Assembly (NCBI GenBank): GCA_031428635.1
Contig: JANPPS010000180.1
Coordinates: 1 to 23,089 of the forward strand
DNA: 23,089 nt
Direction of reading: 5' to 3'
Source of the DNA: JANPPS01 sp031428635
GTDB lineage: Bacteria > Pseudomonadota > Alphaproteobacteria > Acetobacterales > Acetobacteraceae
Part shown: positions 1-6,598 of the stretch, one piece after another
Layout of the letters: each line of letters opens with the position of its first letter
Numbering within the stretch: the first letter of the stretch is position 1
Program-made: the position numbers and the translations under genes
Notes under the pieces: generated by a model
The model's database searches: none
Told to the model about the DNA's origin: nothing
Seen by the model: only the letters and a program-made list of their open reading frames with translations

Positions 1-619
1 GTTTAAGCCGCCCGCCCGGTGTTTCTCCCAGGGCCTTGTACAACTGCTCGCACAACTCGACCAGGAACTCCCCCATCTCGATCGTGTGGATTTCGCCATA
101 AACGTATAAATGGCGGTGCAGGGTCGCCAGTGCGCGGATGCGGTCGCGCGCGGACTGAAACTCGGCGCGGGCCTCGGGCTGGCGGATTCGGCTGGCCTGA
201 AGATTGAGCAGGCTAGCCACGACCTGCAGGTTATTTTTCACTCGATGGTGTATTTCCTCCATCGCGAGGTCCTGGTTCCGGGTCGCCTCGACAACGGTCG
301 CGCGCTGCTGGGCCAAATCCTGGGTCGCCCGGTGCATTACGTAGGCAAGGCGACGGACTGCATCGCTGCGGCGGCCGGGGGGTGCCACAAACGGCCCGCC
401 ACCACGCCAGCGGTTAAGTGCACCGCGTAACGCGTCGACCGGTATAGTGACCATACGCTGTGCCAGGGCTCCGGTCACACAAGTGCCGATCACCCAGATC
501 AGAAGCGCCACGATCCAAAGGCCGGATGCAGCTGCGCCCGCGATTAAGGCGGACAGAATGGCATGCGACAGAACGATCGCCAACGTGGGCGACCGGGCGG
601 TCCGGCGCAGCGAAAGCAT
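1..619 (-). CDS. HisKA_2-type sensor histidine kinase (general stress response), C-terminus beyond the left edge
   Basis: Open reading frame of 206 codons that runs off the window; the ATP-binding domain is outside. Residues about 14-52 form two hydrophobic helices with almost no loop between them, so no periplasmic sensor domain is visible. A charged linker (about 53-118) leads into the dimerisation/phosphoacceptor segment EEIHHRVKNNLQ, with His125 of HRVKNN as the expected phosphorylation site and the following LLNLQASR typical of HisKA_2/HWE kinases. The ATG lies 2 nt after the nepR stop, which argues for translational coupling. Kinases of this class next to nepR/phyR (PhyK-like) phosphorylate, and often dephosphorylate, PhyR; that role is inferred from position and family. 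The signal cannot be read from the sequence. Family assignment is firm. Confidence 0.9.
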   Translation of the reverse strand, partial: MLSLRRTARSPTLAIVLSHAILSALIAGAAASGLWIVALLIWVIGTCVTGALAQRMVTIPVDALRGALNRWRGGGPFVAPPGRRSDAVRRLAYVMHRATQDLAQQRATVVEATRNQDLAMEEIHHRVKNNLQVVASLLNLQASRIRQPEARAEFQSARDRIRALATLHRHLYVYGEIHTIEMGEFLVELCEQLYKALGETPGGRLK

Positions 620-621
620 CG

Positions 622-807
622 CTACTTCGGTCGCCCGGCCTCTATAATTTTCAGCAGCGCCTCCGGCACCGGCTCGTTCGCGATGTCGTCGAACAATTTA
701 TGCAGGCCGCGCTGCAGCCATAAGTCAAACGCGTCGGTCTGGGGCTTTGTGCCTTGCACGGCAGATGCATCCCCTGTCACGGGTGGATTGGGCTCGTCAC
801 TTGCCAT
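622..807 (-). CDS. nepR: NepR anti-sigma factor
   Basis: A 61-residue protein whose C-terminal half (LWLQRGLHKLFDDIANEPVP followed by EALLKIIE) is the conserved two-helix NepR core; the first 25 residues are polar and probably disordered, as usual for NepR. NepR binds EcfG and blocks its access to RNA polymerase. Phosphorylated PhyR, whose N-terminal domain mimics a sigma factor, pulls NepR away. The gene lies 65 nt downstream of an EcfG-type sigma gene and 2 nt upstream of the kinase gene, the usual general stress response arrangement. The ribosome binding site before the ATG is weak. No alternative identity fits. Confidence 0.9.
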   Translation of the reverse strand: MASDEPNPPVTGDASAVQGTKPQTDAFDLWLQRGLHKLFDDIANEPVPEALLKIIEAGRPK

Positions 808-828
808 AGGTGATCATACATCGGGTGA

Positions 829-849
829 GGCGGGCGCATACAGCCCGCC
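829..849 (-). promoter_or_regulatory. Intergenic hairpin between ecfG-type gene and nepR
   Basis: Perfect 7-bp inverted repeat GGCGGGC / GCCCGCC around a 7-nt loop, in the 65-nt gap between the sigma factor stop and the nepR start. No T-run follows on either strand, so it is not a standard intrinsic terminator. It could affect mRNA processing or translation and so the sigma to anti-sigma ratio. The structure is seen; the function is a guess. Confidence 0.35.
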
Positions 850-872
850 CCATACCCATGATGGACCAATGT

Positions 873-1466
873 TTAGAATTCGACGCCGCGGTCGGACGCT
901 TCGCTGCGCAACCGCTGTAGCGTGTCATCGATGACGCTGATCTTGCGCGGGGTGCGCGGCTTGCTTTCGCCCAGCAACCACTTCTCCAATTGGCGACGGG
1001 CGCGGAACACGCGGCTTTTGGCGGTGCCGACGGCGCATCCGGTCGACTCAGCCAGCGCCTCGTAGCTCATGCCGTGGATCACGACCATCACCAGCGCCTC
1101 CCGCTGATCGGAAGGCAGGCGTGCCATTGCAGCGCCCAATTCCTTCAGTGCCAGCCGGTCCTCATGCGCCGCGTTTGTCGCGAACGCGCTCTGCGGCACA
1201 TCGTCGATGTCGGTCGTGTCCCGGCGCTTGCGGAGGTTGCTGATAAAACGGTTACGCAGAATGCGATGCATCCAGGCTGCGAAGTTGGTGTCCGGGATGA
1301 AGCTCGCCGAGGCCGCCAGGGCATTACATACCGCGTCCTGCACTAGATCTTCTGCCGCTGGGCGGTTTCGTGTCAGCGCCAAAGCCTGCACCCGCAGCTT
1401 GGGTAGAATTGCGATCACTTGGTCGTGGAAATCGAAAATGGTGGCGGACTGAGTGACGTCGGACAT
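873..1466 (-). CDS. EcfG-type (ECF15) RNA polymerase sigma factor, copy proximal to nepR
   Basis: A 197-residue sigma factor. Sigma2 spans about residues 16-82 (ALTRNRPAAEDLVQDAVCNA; NFAAWMHRILRNRFISNLRK) and sigma4 about 106-160 (LPSDQREALVMVVIHGMSYE; GTAKSRVFRARRQLEKWL). The D-LVQD and LRNRF patterns and the lack of a regulatory domain place it in the EcfG group controlled by NepR. It carries about 30 basic residues' worth of tail after sigma4, which the neighbouring paralogue lacks. The ATG follows a GGAGAG ribosome binding site. It sits directly upstream of nepR, the usual place of the main EcfG gene, but its sigma2 diverges more from the typical EcfG pattern than that of the paralogue at 1551-2051. 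Which of the two is the main stress sigma factor is unclear. Confidence 0.88.
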   Translation of the reverse strand: MSDVTQSATIFDFHDQVIAILPKLRVQALALTRNRPAAEDLVQDAVCNALAASASFIPDTNFAAWMHRILRNRFISNLRKRRDTTDIDDVPQSAFATNAAHEDRLALKELGAAMARLPSDQREALVMVVIHGMSYEALAESTGCAVGTAKSRVFRARRQLEKWLLGESKPRTPRKISVIDDTLQRLRSEASDRGVEF

Positions 1467-1550
1467 TGGTCTCTCCGCTAGACGCTTCTGGCTACCAAAT
1501 GGTCGATCTCGTGCGGGCGTTGCGTGGCTCTGTTGACGAGTGCGTGATCG

Positions 1551-2051
1551 TTAGGAGGCCATCGTCGCCAGCTGCGCCCGGGCACGGGACAGGCGCGCCT
1601 TCATCGTCCCCACCGGAACGGCGCAGATGGCGGCCGCTTCGTCATGCGATAAGCCTTGGGCACCGATCAGGATCAACGCCTCCCGCAGCAATGGAGGCAG
1701 GCGGAAGATGAGCACCTGCAGGTCTGCGACCTCCGACCGGGCATGCTGCGTAGGCGTGACCGGGGCGACGACCTCGGCGAACTCGGCCATCACGGCCGTC
1801 TCGCGCCGGGCGCGGCGCATCTGTTCGTAAAACTGGTTGCGCAGGATGGTGAACAGCCAGGCCTTGAGGTTGGTTCCGGGCTGAAACTGGTCCAGCGCTT
1901 TGAACGCGCGTAAGATCGTGTCCTGAACCAGGTCGTCGGCCACCACCGGGTCGCGCGCCAAAAACCGGGCAAAGCCGCGCAAATCGGGTAGCAACGCGCC
2001 CACATCCTTTTGCAGGCCTGCGCGCAGCCCAGCACCGTCAATCTCTGTCAC
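1551..2051 (-). CDS. ecfG: EcfG-type (ECF15) RNA polymerase sigma factor, copy proximal to phyR
   Basis: A 166-residue ECF sigma factor. Sigma2 covers about residues 18-82 and contains VADDLVQDTILRAFKALDQF and NLKAWLFTILRNQFYEQMRR, a very typical EcfG sequence. Sigma4 covers about 112-163 (LPPLLREALILIGAQGLSHD; GTMKARLSRARAQL). The start is GTG; no in-frame ATG lies upstream. It is divergent from phyR with 59 nt between the two starts, and 84 nt upstream of a second EcfG-type gene in the same direction. By similarity of motifs it is the better candidate for the canonical EcfG. I could not find a clear EcfG-type promoter (GGAAC, 16-17 nt, CGTT) in the 1467-1550 or 2052-2110 gaps. Confidence 0.88.
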   Translation of the reverse strand: MTEIDGAGLRAGLQKDVGALLPDLRGFARFLARDPVVADDLVQDTILRAFKALDQFQPGTNLKAWLFTILRNQFYEQMRRARRETAVMAEFAEVVAPVTPTQHARSEVADLQVLIFRLPPLLREALILIGAQGLSHDEAAAICAVPVGTMKARLSRARAQLATMAS

Positions 2052-2110
2052 GCGCGCTTGCCCATCCCGCGCGGTATCCTAAACTACAATTGCCTGGAAA
2101 AGGACAGCCC

Positions 2111-2926
2111 ATGACCACCCTGAAGCGCGAAGACCTGATCCGCGCCCTCCCTTATGCACGACGGTATGCGCGGGCGCTGACTGGCAGCCAGCCGCGGGGC
2201 GATCAATTGGTCGCCGACAGCCTCACGATGATCCTAAGTAGTACGATCTCGGCTGGTGACGCTCCAACGCCCGACACCCCAATCGCCGGCGCCCTTATGC
2301 CTGACGCCCGGGCGTCGCTGTACGCCGCCACCACCCGCGCCTTCGCCCAGGAGCCGGCCGGCTCCAACGCGTCCATCATGGGCGGGCTCAATCAGTCGCA
2401 ACGCCAGCTGCTACTGCTGACGTCGCTCGAAGACCTGACAGTGAGCCAGGCCGCCCAGGTGATTGGCCTTAACGAGGCCGACGCCGATACGATGCTGGCC
2501 GGTGCGCGCGAGAGCCTACGCGCTGCCGTCGCGACGGACGTGTTGATCATCGAGGATGAACCTATCATCGCCATGGACCTCGAGCAGTTGGTCGCCGGCT
2601 GCGGCCATCGCGTCGTGGGCGTGGCCACAACGGAGGCGCAGGCGGTCGAGATGGCGCAGCAGCATAAACCCGGCCTGATTCTGGCGGACATCAACCTGGG
2701 CCTTGGTGGGGATGGCACGTCGGCGGTGGCCCGCATCCTCTCAAGCCATTATGCGCCGGTGATTTTCGTGACCGCCTACCCCGAACGACTGTTGAGCGGC
2801 GAAGCACTGGAACCGGCGTTCGTGATCACCAAACCGTTCGAGCCTTTGACCTTGGCTATCGCCACGTACCAAGCCGTATCGGGCGGGACCAGCCGCGATC
2901 CATCTGACGCGGGAGATCGATCCTGA
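2111..2926 (+). CDS. phyR: PhyR, anti-anti-sigma response regulator of the general stress response
   Basis: A 271-residue protein with a degenerate EcfG-like N-terminal domain (about residues 1-135: ALPYARRYARALTGSQPRGD, and a sigma4-like part around 92-137) fused to a C-terminal receiver (about 142-260). The receiver has the acidic pocket E148/D149, phosphoacceptor Asp193 in LADINLG, Thr221 in FVTAYPER and Lys241 in ITKPFEP; the last two form the PhyR-type (FATGUY) signature. Phosphorylation lets the sigma-like domain bind NepR and release EcfG. I chose the ATG preceded by an AAAAGGA ribosome binding site 6-7 nt upstream; an in-frame TTG at 2090 is possible but lacks such a site. The stop overlaps the apparent start of the LOG-family gene. 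Confidence 0.95.
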   Translation: MTTLKREDLIRALPYARRYARALTGSQPRGDQLVADSLTMILSSTISAGDAPTPDTPIAGALMPDARASLYAATTRAFAQEPAGSNASIMGGLNQSQRQLLLLTSLEDLTVSQAAQVIGLNEADADTMLAGARESLRAAVATDVLIIEDEPIIAMDLEQLVAGCGHRVVGVATTEAQAVEMAQQHKPGLILADINLGLGGDGTSAVARILSSHYAPVIFVTAYPERLLSGEALEPAFVITKPFEPLTLAIATYQAVSGGTSRDPSDAGDRS

Positions 2927-3504
2927 ACGCCCTCAGCAGCCCGCCAGCCCGACCGTTTCACTCGGTCGCGGTCTTCTGCGGGTCACGCTTTGGCAATGAC
3001 CCCATATACCAGGAGGCGACAGAGGCACTCGGTCGCGGCATTGCCGAGGCTGGGTGGCGGCTGGTCTATGGCGGAGGCCGGGTTGGACTGATGGGCGTGG
3101 TGGCTGACGCGGTATTGGCAGGCGGCGGCGATGTACTGGGCATCATTCCCGAATTCCTGCAACGGCGGGAGGTGGCGCATCATGGCGTGGAGCGCATGCT
3201 AGTGACGGCTACCATGCACGACCGCAAACGGCTGATGTTCGATGCAGCCAACGCGTTCGTGGTCATGCCGGGCGGCCTGGGCACGTATGACGAGACGATC
3301 GAAATCACAACGTGGCGTCAGCTCGGATTACATAATAAGCCGGTGCTGATCTGCGACGTGGCAGGCTGGGCGCAGCCCTATCTTGCGGCGGTGCGGTCGG
3401 CAATCGACCGGGGGTTCGCGGATCCAGAAGTAGCCACACTGCAGGAGGTGCTGCCGGACGTGGCGACGACGCTCGCCCGGCTGGCGGTTTACGCGGCGGC
3501 CTAG
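2923..3504 (+). CDS. LOG family protein (nucleotide 5'-monophosphate phosphoribohydrolase), probable CTG start
   Basis: The frame reads SVAVFCGSRFGNDPIYQEA, then VYGGGRVGLMG (phosphate-binding loop), an M-DRK motif and PGGLGTYDE, the PGGxGTxxE signature of LOG/TIGR00730 proteins. These enzymes cleave the N-glycosidic bond of AMP or N6-substituted AMP, giving the free base and ribose 5-phosphate. The conserved N-terminus begins before the first ATG (3091), which would delete the whole first beta-alpha unit. The only open sequence upstream starts at 2908 after a stop and contains no ATG, GTG or TTG. A CTG at 2923 overlaps the phyR stop (CTGA) and has GGGAGA 6 nt upstream, giving a 193-residue protein, normal for the family. 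The family is certain; the exact start (CTG, or the ATC before it) is inference. Confidence 0.88.
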   Translation: MNALSSPPARPFHSVAVFCGSRFGNDPIYQEATEALGRGIAEAGWRLVYGGGRVGLMGVVADAVLAGGGDVLGIIPEFLQRREVAHHGVERMLVTATMHDRKRLMFDAANAFVVMPGGLGTYDETIEITTWRQLGLHNKPVLICDVAGWAQPYLAAVRSAIDRGFADPEVATLQEVLPDVATTLARLAVYAAA

Positions 3505-3550
3505 CACCGCTTGCGGCGGCCGCCCCCTGGGTCTATACGCGCCGCTCGGT

Positions 3551-3627
<77 letters not shown>

Positions 3628-3634
3628 AGTCCCG

Positions 3635-3826
3635 TTATCGCTTGCCCACGGACCACAGCATGAGCCAGCGGATCGGGAACACCCACACAACGCCGGCGAC
3701 CAGCCAGTAAAGCGCCTCCAGCGTCCAATGCATGCGCCCGATCACGTCGGGCAGAGTGATGGCCCCCACCATATACGCCAGGACAAACAGGATACCGGTA
3801 ATGGATGCGATGGTGGGGCGAGACAT
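3635..3826 (-). CDS. DUF2842 family small membrane protein
   Basis: A 63-residue protein with two predicted transmembrane helices, about residues 6-25 and 38-58. The second helix, with YWLVAGVVWVFPIRWLMLW, matches the layout of DUF2842 proteins: a Gly-Trp/Pro rich second helix ending in a short basic tail. These are small inner-membrane proteins of Alphaproteobacteria with no known function. The gene converges on the tRNA-Pro gene, and its start lies 57 nt from the apt start in a divergent arrangement. The family assignment is by pattern recognition. Confidence 0.75.
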   Translation of the reverse strand: MSRPTIASITGILFVLAYMVGAITLPDVIGRMHWTLEALYWLVAGVVWVFPIRWLMLWSVGKR

Positions 3827-3883
3827 GCGTCGACATACCGCGATCTACGCTAGGTTGCGAGCGCCAAGCCCAATGCGTATGGG

Positions 3884-4405
3884 ATGCCGATGAACCTCAA
3901 AGACCACATCCGTGCCGTTCCCGATTTCCCCAAACCCGGCATCCTGTTCTACGATATTAGTACCCTGCTCCGTCACGCTGATGCGTGGCAGGTGGCCATG
4001 GACCGGATGGCGACCCTGGTGCGCCGGCATCAGCCCGACGTTCTGGCGGGGATCGAAAGCCGGGGATTTCTGGTGGCCGCGCCACTGGCGGTGAAACTCG
4101 GCTGCGGCTTCGTCATGATCCGGAAGCGGGGCAAGCTGCCCGGCGCCGTCATCGGCCTGGACTACGACCTGGAATACGGCACCGACCGGATCGAGGTGCA
4201 AGCCGACGCGATCAGGCCGGGTCAGCGGGTGGTGCTGGTGGACGACCTACTCGCGACAGGCGGCACGATGGCGGCCAGCATCGCCCTGCTGCGTCAGGTG
4301 GGTGCGCAGGTGACGGGCGCCGCCGCGCTGATCGAGCTCACGTTCCTCGATGGCCATAAGCGGATCGACGTACCGTTCGAGGCGCTCGTCTCCTACGATA
4401 GCTGA
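3884..4405 (+). CDS. apt: Adenine phosphoribosyltransferase
   Basis: A 173-residue type I phosphoribosyltransferase, the usual length for Apt. It has the N-terminal LKDHIRAVPDFPKPGILFYD segment typical of Apt, the GIESRGFLVAAPLA region, the flexible-loop segment RKRGKLPG (about 80-87) and the PRPP-binding motif VVLVDDLLATGGT (116-128). It makes AMP from adenine and PRPP in the cytoplasm. The start could be ATG 3884 or the in-frame ATG 3890; neither has a strong ribosome binding site. It converges with the hybrid kinase gene: its TGA (4403-4405) directly abuts the kinase stop, leaving no intergenic base. A LOG-family phosphoribohydrolase that may release adenine lies about 380 nt upstream. Confidence 0.95.
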   Translation: MPMNLKDHIRAVPDFPKPGILFYDISTLLRHADAWQVAMDRMATLVRRHQPDVLAGIESRGFLVAAPLAVKLGCGFVMIRKRGKLPGAVIGLDYDLEYGTDRIEVQADAIRPGQRVVLVDDLLATGGTMAASIALLRQVGAQVTGAAALIELTFLDGHKRIDVPFEALVSYDS

Positions 4406-6370
4406 CTAGCCGTTCGCCATCGCCCGCGTGATCGCCTGCTGCAACTCCTGCAGGCAATACGGCTTGCGCAGCAGCGGTACGCCGAGCGGCACCGCGGAGG
4501 GACCGCCGCCAGTGTAGCCTGTCGTCAGCAGCACAGGCAGGCCGGGCCGCTGCCGCCGAGCCTCCCTCGCCAGGGCCAGCCCGTCCATTCCGCCCGGCAT
4601 CAGAACGTCGGTGAACAACAGGTCGACTCGACGGTCCTGGGCCAACGCCACCAATGCCGCCGACGCCCCCGCCACCCGGGTCGGCGTATGACCGAGCTGG
4701 CGCAGCATTTCGACAACCAGCGCGGCTACGTCCTCATCATCCTCACATACGAGAACCGCATACCCAGGATTGGTACCGGGCACCGCGGCAGGCCGGTCGG
4801 CCGTGTTCGCCGCCGCCTCGGCCGAGATAGGTAGGACCAGCATTACGGTCGTGCCTTGCCCCTCGACGCTATATAGACGAGCCATGCCGCCACTCTGCCG
4901 TGCAAAACCGTAGACTTGAGCGAGGCCCAGGCCGGTACCCTGGCCGATACCCTTGGTGGTGAAAAACGGCTCGAACACGCGGGCCTGGGTCTCGGCGCTC
5001 ATGCCGGTGCCATTATCGCCGATGGAGAGTTGTACGAACTCGCCCTCCAGACCGTCCGGGTCGGTGGCCGCATTTAGCCGGGCGAAGACAGCACGAACGG
5101 TCAGTGTGCCGCCGGACGGCATGGCGTCCCGGGCATTCACGGCCAGGTTGATTAGGGCAAGTTCCATTTCGGCCGGGTCGACCATGATGGGGGGCAGGCC
5201 CGGTTCGATCTCCATCGCGATATCGATGTCGCTGGGCAGCGCTCGCGTCATTAACTCGCCGATGCCGTCCTGCAGCCAGCTTTCTAGGTTGATCGTGGCC
5301 GGCGTCAGCTGTTGTCGGCGGGCGACGGTCAGCAGACGCTTGGTCAATTCCCCTCCGCGCATGGCAGCGCGGCGGATACTGTCCATCAACTGCACACGGC
5401 GGCTGGTGTCGGTGGCACGTTCGAGCAACGCCAGGCCGCTCATGACCACCTGCAGCAGGTTGTTGAAATCATGCGCGACCCCGCCGGTCAGTTGCCCCAC
5501 GGCTTCCATCTTCTGAGCCTGCCGCAGCTTAACCTCCAACATCGTACGGCTGGTTACGTCCCGCACCACACCCAGCACCCGCGTGATAATTTCAGAATCG
5601 TCCGGGATCGGCGTCAGTACCATGTCGAGGATGAGGTCCCGTTCGACGCCCGGCGTCGGGTCGGCTATTTGGTGGGAGTAGCGGACCGTCTGCCGGGTTC
5701 GTAAACACTCACCGACGTAATGCTCCAGCCGCTGAGCCCGGGGCGTCGGCAGCACGGCCTCGATCGTCTGGCCCTGCACATTTTCGCTCCGTTGGCCGCT
5801 CACTTGCTCGGCGAAGCTGTTGAACGCTTCAAACACCGGCCCGTCTGGGGTGATGTTGAGCAGGAACAAGCCGTCGGGAAAGCCGTTGAACACCGCGCGC
5901 AGGTCCGCCTCGCTCCGGCGCAATGCGGCGGTCCGGTCCGCCACCCGCTGCTCGAGGGTGGCATTCAGGTCGCGCACCCCCAGTTGCCGTATCCGCGCAC
6001 GGACGACGGCGCGGACGGCTTGGGCCAGGGTGTCGACGTTCAGCGGCCGTTCAAGCACGACAGCGTTGCCCAGCGCCTCCAGCATCGCAAGTTGCGCCGC
6101 CGATGGCGGCCCAGTCTGTTTGGTTGTAACGACAATGAAAGTCAGGTCGGACCAGGCTGGCTGCAGCGCGACCTGCGTGAGCAATGCCGGCAAATCAGGG
6201 CCGGCCAACACCTCCTCTGTGACAACGACGCCGGCGGTATTGGCAAGTTCCAACGTTAGTGCCGCCAGCGTGTCGTGTTTAGCGACGGCGACACCAGCCA
6301 GCTCCAGCACGCCCTGGATGACGACGGCGTCGCTGCTGCAAGGTGCCAGGATACGGAACGGCTGCGTCAC
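4406..6370 (-). CDS. Hybrid histidine kinase (pseudo-receiver, PAS, HisKA, HATPase, receiver)
   Basis: A 654-residue soluble protein without membrane segments. Residues about 5-122 fold like a receiver, but the usual phospho-Asp position reads VVVTEEV, so it is probably not phosphorylated. A coiled coil (about 130-155) leads to a PAS domain (about 155-275). HisKA has the H-box GGVAHDFNNLLQ (His300); HATPase has the N-box NLAVNARDAM (Asn412), GDNGTGM and GTGLGLAQVYG. A C-terminal receiver (about 538-650) keeps D544/D545, phosphoacceptor Asp588 in FTDVLMPGG, Thr616 and Lys636. The layout matches FixL/PAS-type hybrid kinases with a C-terminal receiver. The start is GTG. No cognate response regulator gene is adjacent. 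The signal is unknown; there is no visible haem or flavin motif. Confidence 0.92.
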   Translation of the reverse strand: MTQPFRILAPCSSDAVVIQGVLELAGVAVAKHDTLAALTLELANTAGVVVTEEVLAGPDLPALLTQVALQPAWSDLTFIVVTTKQTGPPSAAQLAMLEALGNAVVLERPLNVDTLAQAVRAVVRARIRQLGVRDLNATLEQRVADRTAALRRSEADLRAVFNGFPDGLFLLNITPDGPVFEAFNSFAEQVSGQRSENVQGQTIEAVLPTPRAQRLEHYVGECLRTRQTVRYSHQIADPTPGVERDLILDMVLTPIPDDSEIITRVLGVVRDVTSRTMLEVKLRQAQKMEAVGQLTGGVAHDFNNLLQVVMSGLALLERATDTSRRVQLMDSIRRAAMRGGELTKRLLTVARRQQLTPATINLESWLQDGIGELMTRALPSDIDIAMEIEPGLPPIMVDPAEMELALINLAVNARDAMPSGGTLTVRAVFARLNAATDPDGLEGEFVQLSIGDNGTGMSAETQARVFEPFFTTKGIGQGTGLGLAQVYGFARQSGGMARLYSVEGQGTTVMLVLPISAEAAANTADRPAAVPGTNPGYAVLVCEDDEDVAALVVEMLRQLGHTPTRVAGASAALVALAQDRRVDLLFTDVLMPGGMDGLALAREARRQRPGLPVLLTTGYTGGGPSAVPLGVPLLRKPYCLQELQQAITRAMANG

Positions 6371-6598
6371 GTCATGACACGCCCGTGCCCGGCGTACCCT
6401 GGATCGTGGTTACGCGTCCGGGTTGGCAGCCGCCGAGCAGCACATCGTCTAGACCGCCGATTCCGGTCGACACCCGCTCCACAGGTCGGGCGGACATAGC
6501 TCTGGCAGCGAACATTCGGGCGTCCTACATGATTAGTCTGGCCTTGGATCGTAATTAACGAAATTAGTGCGCCGGGGTTTAGTGCTAGAGGAGCGGGA
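6371..6598. other. Divergent intergenic region between hybrid kinase and LLM oxidoreductase
   Basis: About 228 nt without a credible gene. It must hold the promoters of both neighbours. The only AT-rich part, near 6552-6566, contains the interrupted dyad TAATT-N5-AATTA about 33 nt before the LLM start codon, a possible operator or promoter element. I found no convincing -35/-10 pair. Confidence 0.4.

Noticed and set aside
1467..2110. EcfG-dependent promoter (GGAAC, 16-17 nt, CGTT) upstream of phyR or the sigma factor genes
   Set aside because: I searched both intergenic gaps (1467-1550, 2052-2110) on both strands by eye and found no acceptable match; GGAAC occurrences elsewhere lack a properly spaced -10 element.
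3493..3535. G-C rich repeats after the LOG gene as an intrinsic terminator
   Set aside because: GGCGGCC and GGCCGCC can pair, but no T-run follows and the sequence runs into the tRNA promoter region; evidence too thin to list.
4953..5516. Long plus-strand frame (187 codons), with others at 5312-5704, 5720-6259 and 5820-6377
   Set aside because: All are antisense to the well-supported hybrid kinase and have Arg/Ser/Ala-rich, low-complexity composition typical of shadow frames in GC-rich DNA.
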